From positions 1 through 16,410 of the forward strand of contig PIVW01000078.1 in NCBI GenBank assembly GCA_003353825.1: a stretch of DNA of 16,410 nt, given 5' to 3'. The notes under the pieces were generated by a model. That model had not been told where the DNA came from. It was given only the letters and a program-made list of their open reading frames with translations, and made no database searches. Shown in pieces: positions 1 to 6,984 of this stretch. The DNA is from Chloroflexota bacterium. GTDB lineage: Bacteria; Chloroflexota; Anaerolineae; J102. How positions within the stretch are numbered: the first letter of the stretch is position 1; every line of letters starts with the position of its first letter. Made by a program: the position numbers and the translations under genes.

Positions 1-388
1 CGACTACAACATCATAATCACCCGACTCGGCCAGATAGGCGATCTGCATCAAGCTGGCAAGTTCTTCCATGCCGGGGAGAATACTGGTCTCTTCGGCTAC
101 AAGGCCATCCATACCCCGCCAGGCAAAGATGGCAGCGAGGTACTCTTGTAGTGTCCCCCAGTGTCGCTGCATCTGGTGGAGCAGATCGATCTCTTGACCC
201 CATAGTTTGGGCGCCAGCTCGATCGGTTCTGGCCCGATACGCTGGTCGAAGCTATCACCCAACGAATGGGCCGGATCGGTCGAGATTACAATGGTGCGGT
301 AGCCGAGTTCGGAACATCTTAAAGCGGTGGCAGCGCTGACACTTGTTTTGCCTACGCCGCCCTTGCCGGTATAAAGGAGTATACGCAT
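1..388 (-). CDS. ArsA/Get3-family ATPase, N-terminal part (runs off left edge)
   Basis: This is a partial reading frame of 129 codons with its start at 388 and its C-terminus outside the window. The protein begins MRILLYTGKGGVGKTS, a deviant Walker A (KGGVGKT, residues 9-15) typical of the SIMIBI ArsA/Get3 ATPases. A switch I segment STDPAHSLGDSF follows (residues 36-47), in which Asp45 matches the hydrolytic Asp of Get3. Family members hydrolyse ATP to drive arsenite efflux (ArsA) or deliver tail-anchored proteins (Get3). No arsB, arsC or arsR is visible, so an arsenic role is not supported by context, and many bacterial homologues have unknown partners. The start has no good Shine-Dalgarno sequence. 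The gene is divergent from the mtaB-like gene. The family call is firm; the function is open. Confidence 0.88.
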   Translation of the reverse strand, partial: MRILLYTGKGGVGKTSVSAATALRCSELGYRTIVISTDPAHSLGDSFDQRIGPEPIELAPKLWGQEIDLLHQMQRHWGTLQEYLAAIFAWRGMDGLVAEETSILPGMEELASLMQIAYLAESGDYDVVV

Positions 389-440
389 GGTTGTTATTCT
401 GGGACTGTTTTGAGATAGTGTTATGCAAGCAAACATGTAA

Positions 441-468
441 GTGACTGTGCACGACAACAGAGTATACT
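441..468 (+). promoter_or_regulatory. Candidate sigma70-type promoter for the mtaB-like gene
   Basis: A -35-like GTGACT (441-446) and a -10-like TATACT (463-468) are separated by 16 bp. They point towards the gene starting at 667, with a leader of about 190 nt. The -35 matches consensus at 4 of 6 positions and the -10 at 5 of 6. This is a by-eye call with no further support. Confidence 0.3.
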
Positions 469-530
469 CTTGAATGATGCAGGCTGGAAGTCTGAAGACG
501 CTTCATGCTGCAATGCCTGTTCCGAAAATC

Positions 531-558
531 AAAAGGCAAAGGGTAAAAGTCAAAAGTG
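531..558 (+). repeat. A-rich degenerate heptamer tract
   Basis: Four successive 7-mers, AAAAGGC, AAAGGGT, AAAAGTC and AAAAGTG, form a 28-bp degenerate tandem tract in the mtaB leader. The first 21 bases closely resemble the terminal inverted repeat at 2472-2492. The tract may be a solo end of the same insertion sequence or an independent short heptad satellite. Confidence 0.45.
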
Positions 559-666
559 TCCGTGCAGAATACAACTGTAAATCGCGCAACATCATACCAT
601 CGACCCATATCCTCACTCTCACAAGGTTGCAGTACCCACTCTCATCCGCTAGACTTCTGTTTGCTG

Positions 667-2055
667 ATGAACATCTATCTTTCCACAATCGGTTGTCGCT
701 TAAACGAAGCCGAACTCGAGACTTGGTCCCGCCAATTTGCTGCTGCCGGGCATGGCCTGGTATCTTCACCCCAGCAGGCGCAGATACTGATCATGAATTC
801 CTGTGCGGTCACAGCTGAGGCTGCACGCAAATCTCGCCAGTTTATCAACCGCCTGCACAGACAGAACCCTAATGCTAAACTGGTGGTAACGGGCTGCTAT
901 GCTGAGCTTGAACCCGCGAAAGTGGCGGCCCTGACGGGGGTAGACATGGTGGTGTGCAACCGTGACAAAGATAAGCTGGTAGACATGGTGGTGCACGAAC
1001 TGGACTTGCACGCCATGCCTCAGTTGGCGACTCAACCTGAGAGCAGCCATGTTTATCACAGCGCCCGCACGAGAGCCTTTGTGAAAGTACAGGATGGCTG
1101 TCGTAACCGCTGTACCTTTTGCATCGTCACCATTGCCCGGGGCGCAGAACGCAGCCGACGTATAGATGATGTGGTCGAGGAAATTAACCTCTTGCACGAC
1201 TTGGGCTATCAGGAAGCCGTACTCACCGGCGTGCATTTGGGTGGCTATGGCGATGATATCGGCGCCGATCTGTACAGCCTGGTCGATGCCATCCTGCGCA
1301 ATACAAACATACCACGCCTGCGACTATCCTCACTCGAGCCATGGGATCTGCCCGATCGTTTTTTCGATCTATGGGCCAATCCACGGTTGATGCCACACCT
1401 GCACCTCCCCTTGCAAAGTGGTTGCGACAGTACCCTACAGCGCATGGCACGACGTTGCGACACCAGCTCGTACGCCGATCTCATCGCATCCGCTGGCGCC
1501 GCCATTCCCGATCTGAGTATCACCACCGATCTGATTGTGGGCTTCCCAGGAGAGACCGGAGCCGAATGGGCGGCGACGATAGCGTATGTCCGGCAGATGG
1601 ACTTTGCCCATATGCATATCTTCACCTATTCGGCGCGTCAAGGCACAACTGCGGCCCGCTTAAGAGGACGTGTCCAAAACAATGTCAAGCGCGCTCGCAG
1701 CAGGCAACTACACGAGATCGCTGCGGGCATGAAAGCGGCCCATCTGAGCCGCTTTGTGGGCACTTCTCGCCGAGTCTTATGGGAAGGGCAGGGGACAGCC
1801 TTGGACGATGGCGCCCTGAAGTGGTCTGGCTATACTGACAACTATCTGCGAGTCGAGACCGTTACCCAACCAGAGGTCGATCTGGGAAATTTGATCACGA
1901 GCGAAATTCTAGCCTCAATCAGTGGTGATCCGCCTGACCACTTGCTGGCAACGCCGAACGGCCCTCGTGGCGGGACGGTCACCACTATGCCACATTCCAA
2001 ACCGGCACAACGGCCTCTGTTTAACCAATCTTCACCTACATCCCTGCACATGTGA
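667..2055 (+). CDS. mtaB: tRNA (N6-threonylcarbamoyladenosine(37)-C2)-methylthiotransferase MtaB-like
   Basis: A 462-residue radical-SAM methylthiotransferase of the MiaB/MtaB family. MtaB converts t6A37 to ms2t6A37 in ANN-decoding tRNAs, using two 4Fe-4S clusters and SAM. The N-terminal UPF0004 domain has its three cluster cysteines at Cys10 (STIGCRLNEAE), Cys46 (NSCAVTAEAAR) and Cys77 (TGCYAE). The radical-SAM CxxxCxxC is Cys145/149/152 (DGCRNRCTFC). A TRAM-like segment lies roughly at residues 370-420, followed by a tail of about 40 residues without recognisable features. The start at 667 was chosen because the family begins directly with the beta strand MNIYLSTIGC; an upstream in-frame ATG at 556 would add 37 unconserved residues. 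The GCRxN signature favours MtaB over MiaB or RimO. The HIT gene follows after 10 bp and is probably co-transcribed. Confidence 0.88.
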   Translation: MNIYLSTIGCRLNEAELETWSRQFAAAGHGLVSSPQQAQILIMNSCAVTAEAARKSRQFINRLHRQNPNAKLVVTGCYAELEPAKVAALTGVDMVVCNRDKDKLVDMVVHELDLHAMPQLATQPESSHVYHSARTRAFVKVQDGCRNRCTFCIVTIARGAERSRRIDDVVEEINLLHDLGYQEAVLTGVHLGGYGDDIGADLYSLVDAILRNTNIPRLRLSSLEPWDLPDRFFDLWANPRLMPHLHLPLQSGCDSTLQRMARRCDTSSYADLIASAGAAIPDLSITTDLIVGFPGETGAEWAATIAYVRQMDFAHMHIFTYSARQGTTAARLRGRVQNNVKRARSRQLHEIAAGMKAAHLSRFVGTSRRVLWEGQGTALDDGALKWSGYTDNYLRVETVTQPEVDLGNLITSEILASISGDPPDHLLATPNGPRGGTVTTMPHSKPAQRPLFNQSSPTSLHM

Positions 2056-2065
2056 GATTCCAGCT

Positions 2066-2416
2066 ATGAGCGACTGCATCTTCTGCAAAATCGTCAGCGG
2101 TGACATCCCCGCCCAGGTTGTCTACAACGGCCCCAACACCACCGCCTTTCGCGACATCAACCCCCAGGCGCCCGTCCACATCCTCATCATTCCCAACCAC
2201 CACATCGAACACATCCGCGATTGGGGCGCTTACGATCACAACATCCTCACCGAGATGTTCCAGACGGCCAACACTGTGGCGGAGATGGAAGGCATTGCCG
2301 ACTCCGGTTACCGCCTGATGTTCAATTATGGTGCGGATGGGGGTATGGATGTTTATCATTTGCACTTGCATTTGCTGGGTGGGCGAACTCTGGGTCCGAT
2401 GGTTGTGCGGCAGTAA
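2066..2416 (+). CDS. HIT-family (histidine triad, HINT-like) protein
   Basis: A 116-residue protein of normal HINT length. It starts MSDCIFCKIVSGDIPA, with the Cys4/Cys7 pair common in bacterial HINT proteins. It has the F-R-D-I-N-PQAPVHILIIPNHH core and ends with the histidine triad HLHLHLLGGR, whose middle His is the nucleotidyl acceptor in the family. HINT enzymes hydrolyse purine nucleoside phosphoramidates and aminoacyl-adenylates in the cytosol. The start at 2066 is fixed by homology to the family N-terminus; upstream in-frame codons overlap mtaB. The ribosome-binding site is weak (GAGATT), so coupling to mtaB translation is plausible. Confidence 0.93.
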   Translation: MSDCIFCKIVSGDIPAQVVYNGPNTTAFRDINPQAPVHILIIPNHHIEHIRDWGAYDHNILTEMFQTANTVAEMEGIADSGYRLMFNYGADGGMDVYHLHLHLLGGRTLGPMVVRQ

Positions 2417-2464
2417 GAGATACACCTGGATCCGTGACGGTGCTCAAGAGTTAGAATGCGTTTC

Positions 2465-2500
2465 AAGGGTGAAAAGGCATTAGGGTAAAAGTCGCGCTAA
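2465..2500 (+). repeat. Left terminal inverted repeat of the insertion sequence
   Basis: Pairs with 3764-3799. The best-conserved core is AAAAGGCATTA followed by GG and AAAAGT, then GC and C at matching spacing. The repeat has an approximate 7-bp internal periodicity, like the tract at 531-558. Confidence 0.65.
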
Positions 2501-2559
2501 TATAAAAGATCCGGTATCATAAACGCTCACCAAATTTAGAGTAAGGAGGTTAGCGGTTC

Positions 2560-3765
2560 ATGTCAAAAACAGCCAAACATTTAGAAATACAAGCCCGACA
2601 TATCTACAAACCAGAAATCGAAATTTGCCCACAATGTGGTCATGACCTTGAAGAGCGCGCATACTATCAATGGCGCAAAACGGTGCAACAGTTAGAAGGA
2701 GCTGTGTACGTCGCCAGCCGTGCTAAAGAATGCGTAAACCCAAAGTGCGACCATCAAGGAGAACCGCATGTATCTGCTGTGGCACAAATGGTTACTGTTC
2801 CAGAATGCACTTATGGATTGGATGTGATTTCACAAATCGGTTGGTGGCGTGATCGCGAACACTTGAATCGAGAGCAAATCCACTCGCGTTTGAGGGATTA
2901 CAGCGTTCAACTCTGTGAGCGTGAAGTTGATCATCTGTATGCACACTACCAAATACTGATGGGATATTCCTCGCGACTCGATAAACAGCGGTTGAAAAAG
3001 GTTGCCGAGGAACGGGGTGGCTTGCAGATAAGTATAGATGGATTGGAACCAGAAGGTGCGTCAGAGCAACTATGGGTCGTGCGAGAGGATTTATCTGCTA
3101 TCCAGCAAAATTAGGAAAAGTGCCTGACAATCAGAGAGGAACCGCATCTGCGTGGCTGGTACGATGCCTTGAATGAGACGTTACCCAAGTACCAACCGCA
3201 ATTTAGAGAGGTTAGTCAGGCTCTCGATTGGGTTAACGGCATTCAGAAGGTTCTGGATGTGCCTTTGCCAACAGATGACGACCCCGGACTTAGCGGTGAT
3301 GAAGTAGCCCTACAATTAGCTCGCTACCTGGGACAACTAGCTGACCTTTCTGACCTTTCTCCTTGGCTAGTAGAGTTACGCCAAGACTTGTCCAACCGGA
3401 GCGAGCGCTATTGGTCTGGTCTCTTTCCCTGCTATGACATTGTCGGGTTACCACCCACCAATAACAACCATGAGAGTATATTTGGACAGACTAAACGTAA
3501 GTTGAGACGTCAGCGAGGGGTCAGTCAATTACGTGAGCCGCTGTTGAGACACGGCGCATGGACTATCTTGCAACTTGATGTGGAGACCCCCGCTGAACTG
3601 CGAGAACGACTGGCTCAAGTTAGCTGGGAAGAGTATGCAAACGAGCGCATTCGCTACGAGCGTCGCCAAGAACAATTCCGTCGTCGGTACCGCTGGCGTC
3701 ATTGCAGAGATACAGTTCTTGAGCAACGAATTGCTGATTGGGTTGCGGCTGTCCCTGACCCATAA
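2560..3765 (+). pseudogene. Transposase (DDE type), internal deletion plus in-frame stop
   Basis: A single reading frame interrupted by TAG at 3112-3114; the downstream part (first Met at 3169) is in the same frame. The N-terminal part (184 codons) has two Cys pairs (CPQC and CVNPKC, a likely zinc-binding head) and ends with SIDGLEPEGASEQLWVVRE, which looks like the strand carrying the first catalytic Asp. The C-terminal part carries PPTNNNHESIFGQTKRKLRR, a typical context for the catalytic Glu of DDE transposases. The segment that should join these, with the second Asp, is largely absent, so activity is very unlikely. The start at 2560 has a strong ribosome-binding site, TAAGGAGG (2542-2549). 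A 9-bp tandem duplication (TGACCTTTC, 3342-3359) lies in the second half. The exact transposase family was not recognised. Confidence 0.8.
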
Positions 3766-3799
3766 TGTGCTACTTTTGCCTTAATGCCTTTTTTGCCTT
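3764..3799 (-). repeat. Right terminal inverted repeat of the insertion sequence
   Basis: Reverse-complement partner of 2465-2500, lying immediately after the transposase stop codon. Its strongest stretch reads ACTTTTGCCTTAATGCC on the plus strand. Confidence 0.65.
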
Positions 3800-4083
3800 A
3801 TTCTGTTGTCAATTGCATCTCGAAGATAGCCGTGAGTTCTTCTCGGAACGTGTAAGCTAATTTCAGTTGGTTGTGTCCTAAATGAGTCGGAGACATAATA
3901 TGTCGCCAGGATTCGACCTAGATTCGTCAACGTGACTCCACGTTTCGGAAGATCAGAAGGCCTGAACCGGCCTCCAAACATGTTAGTATGGTAGGGTAAG
4001 ATTGCCCTCTAACTCAAAAAGGACACACCCATTTGATTTAGTGCCGGTTGAGGTTCCTGGGGCGGTCTTGCTACCCTCGTATT
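3800..4083. other. Intergenic stretch with no recognised gene
   Basis: About 280 bp lie between the insertion sequence and the 3' end of the DUF3160 gene. A 66-codon open frame on the minus strand (3781-3981) overlaps the IS end, has no recognisable motif, and was not accepted as a gene. No clear terminator for the minus-strand DUF3160 gene was seen here. Confidence 0.5.
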
Positions 4084-6354
4084 CTACTTGACCGCTTGCT
4101 GCAATTCCTCCCAGGCGGGCAGGTTCAACACCGTGGGACTGGCGCCGGACGTTGCCAGGAAGTTACTCGTCCAGGCGGGCGCAGGCGGGTTGAATTTTTG
4201 CAGGCGCTGGCGCCATTCGGTGTCATCAAAACGTTGCGGCGGTTCCTCCATCGTCCCCTCGGTTACGACTTCATAGTAGGAATAGCCTGGCCCCACAAAG
4301 AGTGTCGGCCCATTTACAGTTTCGACAATCATGATAATGGGCACTGGGTAGCCGGTGGCCGCGTGCAAGACAGTGGGCGGGTACATGGCGCTGCCCTCAT
4401 CGATCTGGGGATTGGTATGGATGTCGGCGATTAGGGCTGGGTTCTCATCCTTGCCGTAAATCAGGCGACCATACCAGCCATCCCACATATCCTCGAATTC
4501 GGGACCGGCGCAACCCATTACCTCGAGATCTTCTTTCTTTTTGACCACGCTAGCAAGGAACAGTGATTCTTCATCGTTCAGCGGTTCACCAGCCAACTGC
4601 TTTTCGGAGATACTGTGCAGGCCCTGGGCGATCTCCATGACATTGCTAAAATAGGCCAGGATATGCATTTGAGTGTCAGTTCCGCGGGAAAGCGTGATCT
4701 GCGATAGGGCTTGATGCCCGGCTGCGGCAAAATCATACAGGTTGAGATAAAGATCGGGGTAGGGCTCGACGTAGGCGGCGGGGAATTCACACACCACCTG
4801 GGCTGTGGTCATCGACTGTTTGACATAGAGGATGTTGTCGTGACGCAATTGCGCCCAGGACGCCAATTGGGTTTGTAAGGTTTTGTCGGCCCAGGCCTCT
4901 GTCCGCATCACCTGGGGATAACCTTTATCGGCAGTTGCGGCGTTGAGCGAACGAATCATATCGAGCCACTGGTTGTACATGGGCGCATCCCAGAACTCGG
5001 GCGGGAGATCGTCGACATAGGCGCGTTGGGCGCTGAGATAGTCCGCATATTCGTACTGTTGCAGTTCTTTTTGGAGATGGGTGATGGCGCGATCGTTGCC
5101 AAAGGCATAAGCCAAATCCAGGGGGCTGGGCAATGAGCGTTCGATGGGGCCACCATCCTTCATCATGCGGTCGTAGACGACATTGCCAAGTACAAAGGAA
5201 TCGAGGGCGAAACGCTGGCCCATAAGCATGAAACTGAGCGGGCGAGGAATCGCATCGGCGCTGTCGTTGGCAGTGTGACGCATGATGATCTGGCCGGTGA
5301 TGCGCTGCTGGCCGTAGTCAGCCTTTGCCAGTTGGTCGAGGGTGGCCGTAGGATCGACGTCGAGGGCATCGGTAGGGCCGGAAAAGTCCATATCCGCGCG
5401 GAAGTGGTCCAGGTGGGTCAGGGTCATGTTGTCGCTGCGCCCCACCAGCATCTCCAGGATACCATTGATCGAATGCCAACGTTGGCGTTGCCCCGCTTCA
5501 TCCACAGCATCTTGCAAGATCATGGCGGCGGCAATGGCCTTAGGATTGACAGTTGGTTCGCTGGTTTCCTGGTCGTATTCGACAAAGCGGAAGTCGATCT
5601 GGGCCAGCCAGTTCATTGCTCGGAAGTAGTTTTGCAGGGTTTCGGTTTCGGCGTAATGGCCGCGTGGTTTGAATAGGGTAAAATCGACTGGATAATCGCT
5701 GCCGAATAGCTGGACCTTGCTGTAACTTCTGGCCCCTTTTGCCAAACGCACGTAATCCGCCGCATCGCCCGAACCTCCATTTCCTTCCAGCAGTGCCAGG
5801 GCTACAGCGAAATAGGTTTCGACATCTTCGTACAGTGGATCGAGGTTTTTGTTCCCGTTCACTCGTGCCGCCGTGAGTACTGCAGCAGCAGCCTGCTGCA
5901 AGAACGTGCGCATTTCCGGGATTAAAATCTCATATTCCAGGCGTTTAAGCAGGTTGAGATAAGATTGATGGACGGTGTGCAGTATCGAGTCACTAGTGAT
6001 CAGCACCGGCAGGTCTTGCCAATAGATCCAGGCATAAGCTTCGTGGAATCGCTGCCACGTGTGGCGGTCGCTGACGACAAAACCATTGGTACTGAGTTTA
6101 TCGATCTCGGCTGGCGATAGAGGCAGAGCTTTGTCGATCAGTTGGAAGAATTCGGCCTCAGAGGCGTCGAGCCCTAAGTCTTGTAAATAGAGGCGCTGAT
6201 CGGCCAGTGATGCAAGGGTGGCAGATTCGATGGGTGGGAGTGCCGGTTGATTGGTTGGTGTTCCAGGCGGTAACGTCACTTTTTCAGATGGCAAAATCGA
6301 ACAAGCCGCCAGCAATAAGAGGACAAGAGGTAGAAACAGTTTTATGCGATACAT
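4084..6354 (-). CDS. DUF3160-family lipoprotein
   Basis: A 756-residue protein with a lipoprotein signal peptide: MYRIK, a hydrophobic stretch, and the lipobox LAAC with Cys18 as the lipidation site. A low-complexity Pro/Thr linker (about residues 21-45) follows. The DUF3160 domain fills the rest. It is recognised from VVSDRHTWQRFHEAY (residues 93-107), VLITSDSILHTVHQSYLNLL (117-136) and, near residue 500, SWAQLRHDNILYVKQS, which is characteristic of the family. The protein should be anchored on the outer face of the cytoplasmic membrane. The family's biochemical role is unknown. The start is supported by an AGGAGG ribosome-binding site (6362-6367 region). The gene stands alone between a dead insertion sequence and the divergent DUF4160/DUF2442 promoter. 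Family call is firm; no function is proposed. Confidence 0.9.
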   Translation of the reverse strand: MYRIKLFLPLVLLLLAACSILPSEKVTLPPGTPTNQPALPPIESATLASLADQRLYLQDLGLDASEAEFFQLIDKALPLSPAEIDKLSTNGFVVSDRHTWQRFHEAYAWIYWQDLPVLITSDSILHTVHQSYLNLLKRLEYEILIPEMRTFLQQAAAAVLTAARVNGNKNLDPLYEDVETYFAVALALLEGNGGSGDAADYVRLAKGARSYSKVQLFGSDYPVDFTLFKPRGHYAETETLQNYFRAMNWLAQIDFRFVEYDQETSEPTVNPKAIAAAMILQDAVDEAGQRQRWHSINGILEMLVGRSDNMTLTHLDHFRADMDFSGPTDALDVDPTATLDQLAKADYGQQRITGQIIMRHTANDSADAIPRPLSFMLMGQRFALDSFVLGNVVYDRMMKDGGPIERSLPSPLDLAYAFGNDRAITHLQKELQQYEYADYLSAQRAYVDDLPPEFWDAPMYNQWLDMIRSLNAATADKGYPQVMRTEAWADKTLQTQLASWAQLRHDNILYVKQSMTTAQVVCEFPAAYVEPYPDLYLNLYDFAAAGHQALSQITLSRGTDTQMHILAYFSNVMEIAQGLHSISEKQLAGEPLNDEESLFLASVVKKKEDLEVMGCAGPEFEDMWDGWYGRLIYGKDENPALIADIHTNPQIDEGSAMYPPTVLHAATGYPVPIIMIVETVNGPTLFVGPGYSYYEVVTEGTMEEPPQRFDDTEWRQRLQKFNPPAPAWTSNFLATSGASPTVLNLPAWEELQQAVK

Positions 6355-6438
6355 GAAAAGCCTCCTCAGCTCATACTTTTTTAGACGATGTGTTGTTCAG
6401 GTTGGTTCCCTGAAGTTTCCGGTTTCCTTACAGCGGCG

Positions 6439-6447
6439 TGCTATAAT
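6439..6447 (+). promoter_or_regulatory. Extended -10 promoter (TGnTATAAT) of the DUF4160/DUF2442 operon
   Basis: TGCTATAAT is a perfect extended -10 element. No good -35 is present at the usual spacing, which is expected for this promoter class. The predicted transcript start is near 6454, giving a leader of about 57 nt to the ATG at 6511. Because of the MITE, the transcript reaching DUF2442 would carry the MITE hairpin. Confidence 0.55.
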
Positions 6448-6518
6448 AAAACTTCACTACAAGCACTGTCTATTGATTGCCATCGATAAAATAAAGCGCA
6501 GGCAAAAGCTATGTCTAC

Positions 6519-6525
6519 CATCTAC
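6519..6525 (+). repeat. Target site duplication, left copy (CATCTAC)
   Basis: Perfect 7-bp direct repeat abutting the MITE's left end. The right copy is at 6649-6655. Confidence 0.85.
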
Positions 6526-6648
6526 CTGAAAACTCTGTATAAGTCTAAAACGGCTATTCAGCTCCCCCGTATACAGGGGTTTTGCTCATTCACACCTGTG
6601 TAAACGGGGGCAAAAAAATGACTCAAGAAAGTTTTCCAGAGTTTTCAG
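6526..6648 (+). mobile_element. 123-bp palindromic MITE, copy A
   Basis: The element is bounded by perfect 12-bp inverted repeats CTGAAAACTCTG (6526-6537) and CAGAGTTTTCAG (6637-6648). Inner inverted-repeat arms (CCCCCGTATACA near 6573-6585 against TGTAAACGGGGG near 6599-6610) let the whole unit fold into one long imperfect hairpin. Perfect 7-bp direct repeats CATCTAC abut both ends. It codes for nothing. An inverted relative lies at 16294-16410. The element lacks a transposase and would need one in trans; the parent family was not identified. Confidence 0.9.
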
Positions 6649-6655
6649 CATCTAC
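6649..6655 (+). repeat. Target site duplication, right copy (CATCTAC)
   Basis: Perfect 7-bp direct repeat of 6519-6525, directly following the MITE's right inverted repeat. Confidence 0.85.
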
Positions 6656-6693
6656 ATAGACGGCTACAAATTTCGATTCTATTCATCATTGGA

Positions 6694-6963
6694 GTGATCA
6701 CTTCAACCAATAAATCGAACACATATCTAGTCACTGCAACCAACGTACGATTCGAAGAAGACATCATCTATGTTTCATTAAGTGATGGACGCGAGGTTGG
6801 TTTGCCTATGGATCGAATCGATTGGCTAGCATGGTTAGCAAATGCTACACCCGAACAAAAAGCAAACTGGTCGTTTGAACCGGGTGGCTATGCCATTTAT
6901 TGGGATGATCTCGACGACGGTGTGGAAGTCTGCCACATTTTGACTACGGAGCCACTTGCCTAA
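6694..6963 (+). CDS. DUF2442 domain protein (partner of the lost DUF4160)
   Basis: An 89-residue small protein matching the DUF2442 pattern: an N-terminal VTATNVRFEEDIIYVSLSDG strand pair, then GREVGLPMDRIDWL, NATPEQKANWSF and GYAIYWDDLDDGVEV. The best start is GTG at 6694. The in-frame stop at 6619-6621 leaves no upstream ATG, and the GTG overlaps the stop of the DUF4160 remnant (GTGA), consistent with translational coupling in the original operon. The leader now contains the MITE hairpin and lacks a well-spaced Shine-Dalgarno sequence, so expression may be reduced. DUF2442 proteins have been suggested as antitoxin-like partners; no activity can be read from the sequence. The aconitase gene follows 21 bp downstream, possibly by read-through. 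Confidence 0.82.
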   Translation: MITSTNKSNTYLVTATNVRFEEDIIYVSLSDGREVGLPMDRIDWLAWLANATPEQKANWSFEPGGYAIYWDDLDDGVEVCHILTTEPLA

Positions 6964-6984
6964 ATAAACATTAGGAGCACACAC

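Larger units (their letters stand above)
2465..3799 (+). mobile_element. Internally deleted, probably non-autonomous insertion sequence
   Basis: A 1335-bp element bounded by imperfect inverted repeats and holding one broken transposase gene. The core repeats (2472-2492 and 3772-3792) match at 19 of 21 positions. Weaker matches continue outward (AAGG at 2465-2468 against CCTT at 3796-3799) and inward (AGTxGCxC). No convincing target duplication was found beside the ends, so the outer limits are approximate. The IS family could not be assigned. Confidence 0.75.
6511..6697 (+). pseudogene. DUF4160-like gene remnant, interrupted by a MITE
   Basis: The ATG at 6511 begins M-S-T-I-Y and runs straight into the MITE at 6526; the frame then closes at TAA 6601-6603 after 30 codons. 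If the MITE and one copy of the CATCTAC duplication are removed, the frame reads MSTIYIDGYKFRFYSSLE and stops at TGA 6695-6697. This matches the N-terminus of DUF4160 proteins (pattern M-P-T-I-x-I-D-G-Y-R-F-x-F-Y-S). The rest of DUF4160 (typically about 80 residues, with a PPHxHV motif) is missing, so the gene suffered a deletion as well as the insertion. The remnant stop overlaps the GTG start of the DUF2442 gene. DUF4160 genes are commonly found directly upstream of DUF2442 genes, which supports the reading. Confidence 0.72.

Noticed and set aside
1..388. Arsenic resistance operon
   Set aside because: The ATPase is ArsA-like but no arsenite channel, reductase or repressor is present in the window; a Get3-like or other role is equally possible.
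556..666. Upstream ATG extending the mtaB-like protein by 37 residues
   Set aside because: The extension has no family similarity, runs through the heptamer-tract leader, and the family begins at the ATG at 667.
3342..3359. 9-bp tandem duplication TGACCTTTC
   Set aside because: In frame and short; a common slippage product with no likely meaning in an already dead transposase.
3781..3981. 66-codon minus-strand open frame after the IS
   Set aside because: No motif, no ribosome-binding site seen, and it overlaps the IS terminal repeat.
6526..6648. CRISPR repeat or riboswitch
   Set aside because: No regularly spaced repeat-spacer units; the terminal inverted repeats plus target duplication explain the structure as a MITE.
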